Assembly (NCBI GenBank): GCA_016789905.1
Contig: JAEUQC010000128.1
Span: 1 to 64,000 of the forward strand
Length of the DNA stretch: 64,000 nucleotides
Direction of reading: 5' to 3'
Source: Bryobacterales bacterium
GTDB lineage: Bacteria > Acidobacteriota > Terriglobia > Bryobacterales > Bryobacteraceae
Made by a program: the position numbers and the translations under genes. Below are positions 1-9,874 of this stretch, piece after piece; within the stretch, counting starts at the first letter, position 1, and the number at the start of each line of letters is the position of its first letter. The notes beneath the pieces were generated by a model. That model was given only the letters and a program-made list of their open reading frames with translations. It was not told where the DNA came from and searched no databases.

Positions 1-119
1 CGTCCTGTCTCGATCTCATTGCCCTGCTACGAATCGAAATGGCCGAACAACCCCAATTGCTACAACCTTTTGGTTTCGAAATCTCCGCGCCAGCGATGAC
101 TCGCGCCGCCGCCGCTTGA
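1..119 (+). CDS. C-terminal end of an unidentified protein (5' end outside window)
   Basis: The third forward frame is open from the window edge to a TGA at 117-119. It reads as plausible protein, ending ALLRIEMAEQPQLLQPFG and then a short Ala-rich tail. The other two forward frames give Arg/Pro-rich text typical of a shadow. A GC-rich 12-bp hairpin follows 19 bp after the stop, and the next gene is convergent, which fits a real gene end. About 38 residues are visible, too few to name a family. Confidence 0.55.
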   Translation, partial: SCLDLIALLRIEMAEQPQLLQPFGFEISAPAMTRAAAA

Positions 120-138
120 ATTTATGTAGAAACTCCAG

Positions 139-168
139 GGAACGGCCGCCTGCAAGGGCGGCCGTTCC
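139..168. terminator. GC-rich hairpin between convergent genes
   Basis: A perfect 12-bp stem (GGAACGGCCGCC pairing with GGCGGCCGTTCC) has a 6-nt loop at 151-156. It lies between the end of the gene stopping at 119 and the minus-strand gene ending at 170. The U-tract is poor on both sides, so it may act as a bidirectional terminator or simply as a 3'-end stabilising hairpin. Confidence 0.6.
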
Positions 169-169
169 G

Positions 170-496
170 CTATTTGTGGCCCAAGAATTTGAGCGCCTCC
201 ACGCTGAACTCCTCCGTCCGCATTGTGCCATCGGCCAGCGCCCGCGATAAATCCCACCCCAGGTTCCCTACGTCGTTAGTATTAAACCGCAGCCATAGCT
301 TTCGCGGCGGTCCTTCATGGAACTTGTGAATCACGGTCGAAAGCTCTATCGCATCCAGTTCCCCGTTCCGCCAGCGCGCGAATTCCGCATCCAGCTTCCG
401 CACCTCCGCCGCCAGAAGCCGTTCATGGAGCACGGCGCCCAAGTCCCGTATCTCCCGTTTCAATGCCTTCGGCAACTCGTCTGTCCGTCGTTGCAT
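170..496 (-). CDS. conserved-looking small hypothetical protein, 108 aa
   Basis: The protein is soluble and charged, with no signal peptide or membrane segment. The first half (about residues 5-60) is predicted helical and rich in Arg/Glu/Leu, starting MQRRTDELPKALKREIRDLG. The C-terminal half contains WLRFNTNDVGNLGWDLSRAL. Composition is that of a real globular protein. The start lies 3 bp after the stop of the upstream hydrolase gene (500-2389) on the same strand, so the two are probably co-transcribed. No family is recognised and no function is proposed. Confidence 0.7.
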   Translation of the reverse strand: MQRRTDELPKALKREIRDLGAVLHERLLAAEVRKLDAEFARWRNGELDAIELSTVIHKFHEGPPRKLWLRFNTNDVGNLGWDLSRALADGTMRTEEFSVEALKFLGHK

Positions 497-499
497 ACT

Positions 500-2389
500 T
501 CAGTTCACCAGGAAATGAACCACCCGCGCCACGCCCGTCACCACACGCAGCCGCAGTTCGTGCGCCCCATCGTTCAAGTCCCCATCCAGCACATACGCCC
601 AAGGAATGTGCAGCCCCTTGCTCCACTTGGTCGCCAGCGTCTGCCGCCGCCACGCTCCGCCGTCCACGCTGAACTCCACCACTCCGGCGTCCGGTCCCGC
701 CGTCACAAATATGCCGATCCCGGTACCGGTGAATGGCAGTTTCAATTCAGCCCCCGGCGTGTCGCCCACAGCCACAGGCACATCCACAAACCGCGGCCGC
801 GTCGCGGCATTGTCTGTTGGCCGCCAATTCGCCTCCACACGCCAGCCTCGCGCCGCTTGCGGCTCCACCAACCGCCCGCGGAAGTACGACCGCTCGTCCA
901 GCGGCGGCGGCATCGCATGGGCCCGCACGCCCGCCGCCGGCTCACGCCACGCCGCCTCCAGCATCCGCACGATCGAGCGCGTATACACCCCGTGCCCGAA
1001 CGGCGATGGATGCAGATTGACAAAGTCCCGGTCCCAGTCGAACTCGCCCGCCTCCAATCGTTCGGTCACCTCCCGCGCCAGGTCCACCGACGCTACCCCG
1101 TACCGGCCCGCCACGCTCTCATGCGCGGAGATCACTTCCGGTGTTCGGCCCGCGCGGTACGAGGCGACCTTTTCCGGATCGGCAAAGTGCATCAGCACCA
1201 CATCGATCGCCGGATTTAATTTGCGCGCCTGCCGCACGATCCCCTCCACCCCGCGCACCTGCTCCCGTGCACCGTAGCCATTGGTCGCATCGTTAACGGC
1301 GGCTTCCTGGAACAGCAGATCCACCGGCCCGCGCCCAAAAACGTCCCGTCGCAACCGGAACGCACCCGGCGTGGACCCGGTTGAAGAAATCCCCGCGTTC
1401 ACAAAGTCGAACTTCGTCCGGGGAAACCGTTTCGCCAGCCACGCGCACACCGCGTCCCGCCAGCCCTTTCCTTCCGTGATTGACCCTCCCAGAAACACAA
1501 CCCTGGCCTCGCCACCGGCGGCGAACCGCGCCAACGAGTTGCGCAGCCCATCCCGCAGCTTGAAAAACTCCGTGCCATGCGGCGTCAGCCCCGTCCCGGC
1601 CAAATGCGTCATCCCAGGCGTATGGCGCAGCACGAAGTTCACCTCCATTGCCGCGTCATCCAAAGGGAAATGGTGTCCGTGCAGCGACGCCGGCCCGCCG
1701 GTATTCTGGTACACCGTAATCGCCCCGCCGGCGTCCTTGTATCGTTGGGCGAACACCGCCGTGTTCTCCCGCGGCGGCACCACCGCATCGGCTTCGTTCA
1801 CCACGTGAAGCACCGGAATCCGCCGTGCCGCGAGCGTCGCCGCCGTATCAATGGGATTCCCCGCGAATGCCATCATCTGGGCCTCCGTGAACCCATAGGC
1901 CGCCAACGCCTGTTCCCAATCGCTCTTGCTGCCCTGCCCCTTGCCCTTCCCGCCGGGCCAGCTTTTCATGTCGCATACCGGCGATTCGCAGTAAATGCAG
2001 TCCACCTTCTCCGGGTTCTTCACCGCCCAGTTATAGACAAACAACCCGCCGCGGCTCACTCCCTCCAGCGCCATCTTCTCCGCCAGCCCGAACTCGCGCC
2101 GCACGTGCGCGTAGAAGTGGTCCCAGTTCTCCACCGCCTTTGGGCTCCCGAAGACGTTGGGCAGGTCGTAATAGGCCACATGATACCCCTTCGCCAGCAG
2201 CCCCTCGGCCGCCCGCGGGTTGAACTCCGGAAAACGCGCCCGCCATAGCCACGGCCTGCCCGGCGCGGCCACCTGCGGCAGCACCACATAGCCCGCCACA
2301 CCGTCCACCGTGAACTCCCGCTTTTCAAACCCATGCCACTCCGCGCCAAACAGGCCGCCGCCAACCAACAAAGCCAGAAAAAGCCGCAT
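500..2389 (-). CDS. secreted two-domain esterase: alpha/beta hydrolase plus SGNH hydrolase
   Basis: The start is set at the ATG at 2387-2389 because it opens a signal peptide (MRLFLALLVGGGLFG, cleavage near GA-EW). An ATG eight codons upstream would bury it. The product is about 629 aa. Residues about 20-270 look like an alpha/beta hydrolase with nucleophile elbow GVSRGG and a late His in GHHFP. Residues about 300-460 are a GDSL/SGNH hydrolase: block I FLGGSITEG, an N in VNDATNG, and the terminal Asp/His pair in NLHPSPFGH. A beta-rich C-terminal region follows. Such enzymes deacetylate or de-esterify polysaccharides outside the cytoplasm; the substrate here is unknown. The small gene 170-496 follows directly. 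Confidence 0.8.
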   Translation of the reverse strand: MRLFLALLVGGGLFGAEWHGFEKREFTVDGVAGYVVLPQVAAPGRPWLWRARFPEFNPRAAEGLLAKGYHVAYYDLPNVFGSPKAVENWDHFYAHVRREFGLAEKMALEGVSRGGLFVYNWAVKNPEKVDCIYCESPVCDMKSWPGGKGKGQGSKSDWEQALAAYGFTEAQMMAFAGNPIDTAATLAARRIPVLHVVNEADAVVPPRENTAVFAQRYKDAGGAITVYQNTGGPASLHGHHFPLDDAAMEVNFVLRHTPGMTHLAGTGLTPHGTEFFKLRDGLRNSLARFAAGGEARVVFLGGSITEGKGWRDAVCAWLAKRFPRTKFDFVNAGISSTGSTPGAFRLRRDVFGRGPVDLLFQEAAVNDATNGYGAREQVRGVEGIVRQARKLNPAIDVVLMHFADPEKVASYRAGRTPEVISAHESVAGRYGVASVDLAREVTERLEAGEFDWDRDFVNLHPSPFGHGVYTRSIVRMLEAAWREPAAGVRAHAMPPPLDERSYFRGRLVEPQAARGWRVEANWRPTDNAATRPRFVDVPVAVGDTPGAELKLPFTGTGIGIFVTAGPDAGVVEFSVDGGAWRRQTLATKWSKGLHIPWAYVLDGDLNDGAHELRLRVVTGVARVVHFLVN

Positions 2390-2431
2390 CTTGAAATGAT
2401 ATGCCGCCGCCATTCGCTAGAATGAAGGGGA

Positions 2432-3535
2432 ATGCTTTGCGCCGGAATTGTTGGCCTGCCGAATGTCGGCAAGAGTACCCTGTTTAACGCGTTGACCCAA
2501 AGCCGCAAGGCCATGGCCGCCAACTACCGTTTCTGCACCATTGAACCGAATAACGGCGTCGTCACCGTTCCAGACGAACGCCTGGCCGTATTGAGCAAGA
2601 TCAGCGGTTCTCAGAAGCTTGTCCCCTCCGTTTTTGAGTTCGTCGATATCGCCGGGCTCGTAAAGGGCGCCAGCCAGGGCGAAGGCCTTGGCAACCAGTT
2701 TCTAGGCCACATTCGCGAGGTGGACGCCATTGTCCAAGTGGTGCGCTGCTTTGAAAACGCCGACATCGAACACGTCATGGATACGGTGGATCCGGTCCGC
2801 GACATCGAAGTCATCGACACCGAACTCATTCTCGCCGACTTGGAAAGCGTGCAAAAACGCCGGCAGCGGCAGCAGAAGGCCGTCAAATCCGGGGACAAAA
2901 AGATTGCCGCTGAGCTCGAACTCCTCGACCGCCTGGAGCCCCATCTCTCCAGCGGTTTGCACGCCTTCAGCCTGGAAACAACCGCAGAAGAGAAGGCGTT
3001 GATGAAGCCGCTCTTCCTGCTCACCGCCAAGCCCACCCTATTTGCCTGCAACGTCGCCGAAAGCGATCTTGCCAACCCCGACGCGAACCCCTGGGTCCAG
3101 AAGGTAAAGGAACTCGCCGTCCGCCATCGTGGCTGCGAAGTGGTGGTTGTCTCCGCGGAGATCGAAGCCGAATTGATGACCCTACCTCCGGAAGAACGCA
3201 CCGAGTACCTGGAAAGCCTCGGCGTCACCGAAGGCGGCGCCGGTAACCTGATCAAGTCGGCCTACCACCTGCTCGGCCTCCGTACCTATCTAACCACCGG
3301 CGAAAAAGAAACGCGCGCCTGGACCATCCACGCCGGCGACAAGGCCCCGCAGGCGGCCGGTGTCATCCACTCGGATTTCGAAAAGGCCTTCATCTCCGCC
3401 GAAACGATCGCCTACACCGATCTGGTGGAGCTCGGCAGCTTCGCCGCCGCCCGCGCCGTTGGCAAGCTCCGTACCGAGGGCAAAGATTACGTTGTCCAGG
3501 ACGGTGACGTAATGGAATTCAAGACCTTCGTTTAG
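2432..3535 (+). CDS. ychF: redox-regulated ATPase YchF (Obg/OLA1 family)
   Basis: The product is 367 aa, the usual length for YchF. The P-loop is GLPNVGKS near residue 8, the G3-like motif is DIAGLVKGASQGEGLGNQFL, and a C-terminal TGS-like domain ends in GDVMEFKTFV. YchF is an ATP-preferring Obg-family NTPase that binds ribosomes and takes part in stress and translation quality control. The ATG at 2432 is preceded almost directly by AAGGGG. It is divergent from the hydrolase gene at 2389 with only 42 bp between, so promoters must overlap. The gene downstream starts about 14 bp later. Confidence 0.97.
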   Translation: MLCAGIVGLPNVGKSTLFNALTQSRKAMAANYRFCTIEPNNGVVTVPDERLAVLSKISGSQKLVPSVFEFVDIAGLVKGASQGEGLGNQFLGHIREVDAIVQVVRCFENADIEHVMDTVDPVRDIEVIDTELILADLESVQKRRQRQQKAVKSGDKKIAAELELLDRLEPHLSSGLHAFSLETTAEEKALMKPLFLLTAKPTLFACNVAESDLANPDANPWVQKVKELAVRHRGCEVVVVSAEIEAELMTLPPEERTEYLESLGVTEGGAGNLIKSAYHLLGLRTYLTTGEKETRAWTIHAGDKAPQAAGVIHSDFEKAFISAETIAYTDLVELGSFAAARAVGKLRTEGKDYVVQDGDVMEFKTFV

Positions 3536-3548
3536 CCGGAGTAACGTG

Positions 3549-3996
3549 ATGCGTCTGGCGGCGGCCGTACTATTCACGCTGCTCCCTCAATTCGCCCAGG
3601 AACCCGGCCGCGTCTATGTCTTTGCTCCCAGCCACTCGGAAGCTTCCGCGTGGATTGCCGTATCCTGCGATGGCGTCCAGGTGGCTGAGCTGAAGCGCGG
3701 CAGATTCTTCGCCATGTCGATCCCCCCCAGGCCGCCACACCTTTATGGCCAATGAAAGTGTGCCGGTGGCCATCCAGGCCGTCGCCGGCCAGGATGTGTT
3801 TCTCCGGCTCAACTGGCACCACACCCTGGGCCTTCCCCCGATCCCCATGCTTGGCGCCATCCCCGCGGAAAAGGCCAAGAGGGAAATGCGTTTCCTGAAC
3901 TACATTGACGCGAAGAAAATCCACTCTCCACTTGTGGAAAAAAAGGCGCCGCGCCCGGAGGTTCCCATGGAACTTAGGCGTCGTGAAACCCCTTGA
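3549..3996 (+). pseudogene. small exported DUF2846-like protein, frameshifted by an extra C
   Basis: Two overlapping reading frames read as one protein. The first (from 3546/3549) gives a signal peptide (MRLAAAVLFTLLPQFAQ) and VYVFAPSHSEASAWIAVSCD, then derails at MSIPPRPP. The second frame continues from about 3730 as a sensible VPVAIQAVAGQDVFLRLNW to the stop at 3996. The break falls in a run of seven C at 3722-3728. With six C the frame reads through as MSIPPGRHTFMANE, restoring the PG-x-H turn typical of DUF2846-type lipoproteins. The corrected protein is about 148 aa. Either the gene is inactive, or the tract slips, or this is a sequencing error. It follows ychF closely. Confidence 0.7.
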
Positions 3997-4225
3997 CTCG
4001 CCTTCCGGCTGAGCGCCTTCAGGCACCACGTACCAGCCCAGCCATTACCTAAGCGATGGAATAACACCGCGTTCTGTTTCCGCTCAGACACAGTAAGTGC
4101 GCATGCCGGTCACTCACCCGCGAGGCCCTGGCGAACTAGAATTCGGGCTATCCGCAGGCGAGCCAAAATACAATCCCGCCCACGGGCTCTGAAACGGAAA
4201 GACCGCTACTTACGCTTCCCCAATC

Positions 4226-4486
4226 TTAGGCCTCGCCGCGCGCCTTTGCCCAGCGCCGCTTCTGCGCTTCTGCCATCCGCTTCCGGCCTTCTTCGCTAAC
4301 GGACCGTCCCTTCCTCCGGCCGCGCACCTTCGGCGCAACGTCCACTCCTGTATGCGCGTCGGCCGCTTTCTTCGTCCCGGGCACCTGGCTCCTGACATAG
4401 GCGATCTGGGCGTTCAGCTTTGCTAACTGGCTTTCGAAGCCCTCCAGTGCGGCTTGTAATATCGAGTGGTCAAGTTCAACTGACAT
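4226..4486 (-). CDS. small basic hypothetical protein, 86 aa
   Basis: The N-terminal half is a likely coiled coil (ILQAALEGFESQLAKLNAQI). A basic linker follows with GRRKG, and then a basic helix RKRMAEAQKRRWAKA at the C-terminus, resembling small nucleic-acid-binding proteins. No catalytic motif is seen. It stands alone, 229 bp from the convergent frameshifted gene, in a stretch where no other frame looks coding. A role in nucleic-acid binding is inferred from charge alone. Confidence 0.65.
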   Translation of the reverse strand: MSVELDHSILQAALEGFESQLAKLNAQIAYVRSQVPGTKKAADAHTGVDVAPKVRGRRKGRSVSEEGRKRMAEAQKRRWAKARGEA

Positions 4487-4824
4487 GGCCCTACTATACC
4501 AGCACTTACATAACTATGGCTAACCATTCGCGGCTCCAGGCTTGTATCTTGCCACCGACTTACGTTTGTTTTACACGCCAGACGCGGTGCGAAACAGGCT
4601 CCAGATACACGACGGCAACATCGCGGCGTGGGTGAATTTCTGCTTACAATTCAACAACTTACAAACGAGCGGATGGCGCGGTGTGCTTCGCGTGCGGTGC
4701 CTGCGCGGCGGCGGACTCTTGCGGAGCGTGAGACGGAAAAAACGGTCCGGCGGCGGGAAGAATTTCGCTGGGAATACGAGCAGCCGCCTGGATAAGCCGG
4801 TCATTTTTCTCTCAACCATAAACA
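4487..4824. other. gene-free stretch upstream of the tRNA terminator
   Basis: No frame here has protein-like composition. The forward frame that crosses it runs on through the tRNA gene and is a shadow. The part nearest 4487 should hold the promoter of the small minus-strand gene. I see no repeat, strong promoter or other signal in the rest. Confidence 0.5.
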
Positions 4825-4854
4825 AAATCGCCTCCCGGAAGAGGGAGGCGATTT
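4825..4854 (-). terminator. rho-independent terminator of tRNA-Pro
   Basis: Perfect 12-bp arms (AAATCGCCTCCC with GGGAGGCGATTT) flank a 6-nt loop. Read on the minus strand the hairpin is followed by a T-rich stretch (TGTTT). It begins about 14 bp past the encoded CCA of the tRNA, which is the usual place. Confidence 0.85.
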
Positions 4855-4868
4855 GGGAGGATTTCGAT

Positions 4869-4946
4869 TGGTCGGGCCGCCGGGATTTGAACCCGGGACC
4901 TCTTGCACCCCAAGCAAGCGCGCTAGCCAGGCTGCGCTACGGCCCG
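4869..4946 (-). tRNA. tRNA-Pro (anticodon GGG), CCA encoded
   Basis: The minus strand folds as a full cloverleaf. The acceptor stem is CGGGCCG with CGGCCCG (7 bp), the D-stem is GCGC with GCGC, the anticodon stem is CTTGC with GCAAG around loop TTGGGGT (anticodon GGG), and the T-arm is CCGGG-TTCAAAT-CCCGG. The discriminator is A and the template encodes CCA directly after it (4869-4871). It reads CCC and CCU proline codons. It lies 78 bp downstream of atpC on the same strand and has its own terminator. Confidence 0.97.
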
Positions 4947-4960
4947 ATCCGGTAAAGTCA

Positions 4961-4979
4961 GCTTGCCCACCCGGCAAGC
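4961..4979 (-). terminator. possible hairpin after the ATP synthase operon
   Basis: GCTTGCC and GGCAAGC form a 7-bp stem around a 5-nt loop, between the end of atpC and the tRNA. The sequence after it on the minus strand has only a weak T-run (ACTTT). It could end the atp transcript or act as a processing site if the tRNA is co-transcribed. Confidence 0.4.
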
Positions 4980-5024
4980 CAACTCCATTAGTTTAGCAGA
5001 GCCACCGCCGATTAGCCATTGGCT

Positions 5025-5432
5025 TTAGCGACCCGTCTTCGACGCGGCTTCCAGTCGCGCACGGGCCCGCTCAGCCGCCCGAAGGGCTCGCGCGATATCC
5101 CAATCGCCAGCTTCCTTCAGCCGACGTTCTGCGCGGTCCAGCGCTTCCTGCGCCCGCTTCAAGTCAATTTCGTCGGGCCGTTCGGCTACCGCCGCCAGCA
5201 CGCGGGTTCCCGTTGGAAGGACTTCCACCCATCCGCCGGAAACGACGACCGAACGCGTCTTGCCGTCGATGACGTAGGTCAACAATCCGCTGCCCAGTTC
5301 GCTCAGCAGGGCGGCATGGTCCGGCAAAACACCCAAATACCCGGTAAGACCCGGGATCTGCGCTTCTGTTACCTGGTCCTTTACCAACAGGCGATCCGGG
5401 GTCGCGACTTCCAGTGCAAACGTAGCCGCCAT
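5025..5432 (-). CDS. atpC: F1F0 ATP synthase epsilon subunit
   Basis: The product is 135 aa. The N-terminal beta-sandwich is recognisable: FALEVATPDRLL, then PGLTGYLGVLPDHAALLSEL and VVSGGWVEVLP. A C-terminal helical hairpin (DEIDLKRAQEALDRAERRL) matches the regulatory helices that can inhibit ATP hydrolysis. It is the last gene of the minus-strand atp run, starting 9 bp after the atpD stop. Confidence 0.96.
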   Translation of the reverse strand: MAATFALEVATPDRLLVKDQVTEAQIPGLTGYLGVLPDHAALLSELGSGLLTYVIDGKTRSVVVSGGWVEVLPTGTRVLAAVAERPDEIDLKRAQEALDRAERRLKEAGDWDIARALRAAERARARLEAASKTGR

Positions 5433-5441
5433 ACCCGGAAC

Positions 5442-6893
<1,452 letters not shown>

Positions 6894-6929
6894 GGTTCGA
6901 TCAAAACTCCTTGCGCGCGCGGGGCGCTC

Positions 6930-7793
6930 CTAGTCGAGCGCCGAGGCGCCGCTGACGACTTCAATAATTTCGCGGGTAATGCTGGCCTGCCGTACACGGT
7001 TCATGTACAGGGTCAGCCGTTCAATCACATCGGCGGCGTTGGAGGATGCCGAATCCATGGCCGTCATGCGAGCCGCATGTTCAGCCGCGGCCGACTCCAA
7101 TATCGCCCGGTAAATCGCCACTTCCACATACCGTGGCAGCAGCGTCGCCAGCAGGTCTTCCGCCGGCTGTTCATAGATGTAGTCCACGCCGCTGTGATCC
7201 TGCGGCAGCGGCACCGGCAGAAGTTGCATGATGTCCAGCCGGGCCGACATCACGGTCTTGAACTCGTTGTAGATCAGATACACCGAGTCCACTTCGCCAT
7301 TCGCGTACCGCTCGGCCACCTTGCGGCCAATCGCCGCCGCATCGGCGTATTTGGGGGACTTGGTGAGGCCGAAGTACTCGCCGGCAATCGTGAAGCCTCG
7401 CCGCCGGAAGTAGTCGCGGGCTTTCTTCCCGATGGCTTCCACTTCCACCGTTTTGCCCGCTTTATCTTCCACCAGAAACTTCTGCGCGCCCCGGTTGATG
7501 TTTGTGCTGAACGCGCCCGCCAGGCCGCGATCGGCGTTAATCACGATCACCAGCACGCGTTCCTCGGGACGCTCCACCAGTAGCGGATGCTGGCTTGCCG
7601 TCTCGCTGCCGCGGGTGGCGCCCGCCACATTGGCCAGCATTTGGCGCAACGAATTGGCAAACGGACGAGCCGCGATAACGGCTTCCTGCGCCCGGCGCAG
7701 TTTCGCCGCCGAGACCATCTTCATGGCCTTCGTGATCTGCTGCGTATTTTTAACCGAGCGGATGCGCCGCCGGAAGTCGATTAACGATGGCAT
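6930..7793 (-). CDS. atpG: F1F0 ATP synthase gamma subunit
   Basis: The product is 287 aa. The N-terminal helix is typical (MPSLIDFRRRIRSVKNTQQI, then TKAMKMVSAAKLRRAQ). The central domain has VLVIVINADRGLAGAFSTNI, and the C-terminal helix has RLTLYMNRVRQASITREIIE, the segment that inserts in the alpha3beta3 core. It is the rotary shaft of F1. The start lies 3 bp past the atpA stop, implying translational coupling. Confidence 0.98.
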   Translation of the reverse strand: MPSLIDFRRRIRSVKNTQQITKAMKMVSAAKLRRAQEAVIAARPFANSLRQMLANVAGATRGSETASQHPLLVERPEERVLVIVINADRGLAGAFSTNINRGAQKFLVEDKAGKTVEVEAIGKKARDYFRRRGFTIAGEYFGLTKSPKYADAAAIGRKVAERYANGEVDSVYLIYNEFKTVMSARLDIMQLLPVPLPQDHSGVDYIYEQPAEDLLATLLPRYVEVAIYRAILESAAAEHAARMTAMDSASSNAADVIERLTLYMNRVRQASITREIIEVVSGASALD

Positions 7794-7796
7794 GGC

Positions 7797-9299
7797 TTAC
7801 GCCTGGAATCGGCCCTTGAAGTCTTTGAACGCCTTGGCCAACTCGTCCTTGATCTCGGAGGTCAGCTCGCGCTTTTCCTTGATCGAGGGGAGCAGATTCG
7901 GATACGCCGACTCCACAAACGCGTAGAGTTCGGTTTCAAACCGGCGGCAAGCCTCCACCGGAATATCATCAGTGGCTCCGGACGTGCCGGCATAAATGAT
8001 CAACACCTGCTTTTCCACCGGCAGCGGCTGATACTGCGCCTGCTTCAACAGTTCGGTCAGCCGCTGGCCGCGGGCCAACTGCTTCTGCGAAGCCGCGTCG
8101 AGTTCCGAACCGAACTGTGCGAACGCCGCCAGCGCGCGATATTGCGCCAGTTCCAGACGGAGCGAACCGGCCACCTGCCGCATGGCCTTGATCTGCGCGG
8201 CGCCGCCCACGCGGCTCACCGAGATGCCGACGTTGATGGCTGGCCGAATGTTCGAGTTGAACAAATCGGCTTCCAGGAAGATCTGCCCGTCGGTGATCGA
8301 AATCACGTTCGTGGGAATGTAGGCCGAAACGTCGCCCGCCTGCGTTTCAATGAACGGCAGAGCCGTCAGAGATCCGCCGGTCTTCAGCTTCGCGGCGCGC
8401 TCCAGCAGGCGGCTGTGCAAATAAAACACGTCGCCAGGGAAGGCTTCGCGGCCCGGAGGACGGCGCAACAACAGCGAAATTTCGCGATACGCCGCGGCGT
8501 GTTTGGAAAGATCGTCGTAGACCACCAGCACGTGCTGGCCGCGGTCACGGAAAAATTCACCCATCGCGCAACCGGCGAACGGGGCGATGTACTGCATGGG
8601 GGCCGGATCGGACGCCGTGGCCGCCACCACAATGGTGTAGTCCATCGCGCCGTAGTTGGTCAGCGTCTGCACCACTTGCGCCACCGTAGAACGCTTCTGG
8701 CCGATTGCGACGTAAATACAGATAACGTCGCCGCCCTTTTGGTTGATGATGGTATCGAGCGCGATCGCGGTCTTACCGGTTTGGCGGTCGCCGATGATCA
8801 ATTCGCGCTGGCCTCGGCCGATCGGGATCATACCGTCGATGGCCTTCACGCCGGTCTGCATCGGCTCTTTCACTGGGCTGCGGGCAATAACGCCGGGCGC
8901 CAGCCGCTCCACAGGATTGAAATCGGTGGTGACAATCGGCCCCTTGCCGTCGATCGGCGCGCCAATGGCATCCACCACGCGGCCAATCAGCGCGTCGCCC
9001 GCCGGAACCGACATGATGCGGCCCGTACGGCGCACTTCGTCGCCTTCGCCGATGTGCTCGTAGTCGCCCATCAGCACCGCGCCCACCTGATCTTCTTCCA
9101 GGTTCAGCGCCAGGCCGGTGACGCCGCCGGAGAACTCAATGAGTTCGCCCGCCATCACCAGCTCCAAGCCGTGAATACGGGCAATGCCGTCGCCGACCGA
9201 GATCACCGAACCGGTCTCGGAGACGTTAACCGCCTGGTCGTAGTTTTCAATCTCTTCGCGCAGGACTCGCGCGATCTCATCTGCCCGAATTTGAGCCAT
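7797..9299 (-). CDS. atpA: F1F0 ATP synthase alpha subunit
   Basis: The product is 500 aa. It contains the nucleotide-binding P-loop GDRQTGKTAIALDTI, the conserved VSVGDGIARIHGL-like segment near residue 31, DLSKHAAAYREISLLLRRPP and the arginine-finger region ISVSRVGGAAQIKAM. It is the non-catalytic nucleotide-binding subunit of F1. It lies between atpH and atpG. Its start codon has no clear Shine-Dalgarno sequence close by, so it may depend on coupling from atpH 32 bp upstream. Confidence 0.98.
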   Translation of the reverse strand: MAQIRADEIARVLREEIENYDQAVNVSETGSVISVGDGIARIHGLELVMAGELIEFSGGVTGLALNLEEDQVGAVLMGDYEHIGEGDEVRRTGRIMSVPAGDALIGRVVDAIGAPIDGKGPIVTTDFNPVERLAPGVIARSPVKEPMQTGVKAIDGMIPIGRGQRELIIGDRQTGKTAIALDTIINQKGGDVICIYVAIGQKRSTVAQVVQTLTNYGAMDYTIVVAATASDPAPMQYIAPFAGCAMGEFFRDRGQHVLVVYDDLSKHAAAYREISLLLRRPPGREAFPGDVFYLHSRLLERAAKLKTGGSLTALPFIETQAGDVSAYIPTNVISITDGQIFLEADLFNSNIRPAINVGISVSRVGGAAQIKAMRQVAGSLRLELAQYRALAAFAQFGSELDAASQKQLARGQRLTELLKQAQYQPLPVEKQVLIIYAGTSGATDDIPVEACRRFETELYAFVESAYPNLLPSIKEKRELTSEIKDELAKAFKDFKGRFQA

Positions 9300-9331
9300 A
9301 CTGTGTGACGTTTTCTCTAAAGGAACTTGAC

Positions 9332-9871
9332 TTAGGACCGCACCAGACGGACACGCATGGCCTGCAATTGGCCGCGCACCGAACCGTCATATACCCGCGA
9401 ACCGACTCGCGCGACCAGACCGCCGATCAACGCATCATCCACCGCGTACTGCCCGAACACTTGTTTGCCGGTCACCCGGCCTAGCGCCGCTTCCAACTCT
9501 CGCCGTTGGCCTTCGTCCAACGGGCGGGCCGATTCCACTCGCGCCCGGACGATACCTTTTCGCTCATCCAGTTGCGATTGCAGCGATACCACGATCTCAC
9601 TCAACATCGCCGTCCGGCGATGGTCGATCAATACGTATAAGAAATTCTTCAGCAGCGGCGTGAAACCCAGCTCCGAGGCGAACCGCGCCACCGCCGCCTT
9701 CTTCTTTCGCGACGAAACGGCCGGCGAAATCAGGATGTTTTTCAACTCCGGCGACGCCTGCTGCAGCGCGTCGAAGGCGCGAAGTTTCACGACGGCGTCA
9801 TCGGCCGCCGCCATGTCGGTCAAAATATCCGACAGCGCGCGCGAAAACCGGGATGCGATTGCCTGGGACAT
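9332..9871 (-). CDS. atpH: F1F0 ATP synthase delta subunit
   Basis: The product is 179 aa. The N-terminal helical bundle (SRFSRALSDIL) and the signature near the C-terminus (VDDALIGGLVARVGSRVYDG, followed by SVRGQL) match OSCP/delta. It joins the peripheral stalk (the two b-type subunits encoded just upstream) to the top of F1. The start is 3 bp after the stop of the b'-type gene. Confidence 0.95.
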   Translation of the reverse strand: MSQAIASRFSRALSDILTDMAAADDAVVKLRAFDALQQASPELKNILISPAVSSRKKKAAVARFASELGFTPLLKNFLYVLIDHRRTAMLSEIVVSLQSQLDERKGIVRARVESARPLDEGQRRELEAALGRVTGKQVFGQYAVDDALIGGLVARVGSRVYDGSVRGQLQAMRVRLVRS

Positions 9872-9874
9872 GGT

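Noticed and set aside
317..1219. 300-codon plus-strand frame opposite the hydrolase gene
   Set aside because: Arg/His/Pro-rich shadow; the minus strand has complete SGNH motifs.
4542..4955. 137-codon plus-strand frame
   Set aside because: It reads through the terminator and the tRNA-Pro gene, so it is not coding.
8142..9308. 388-codon plus-strand frame opposite atpA
   Set aside because: His/Arg/Asp-rich text with no family motif; atpA is certain.
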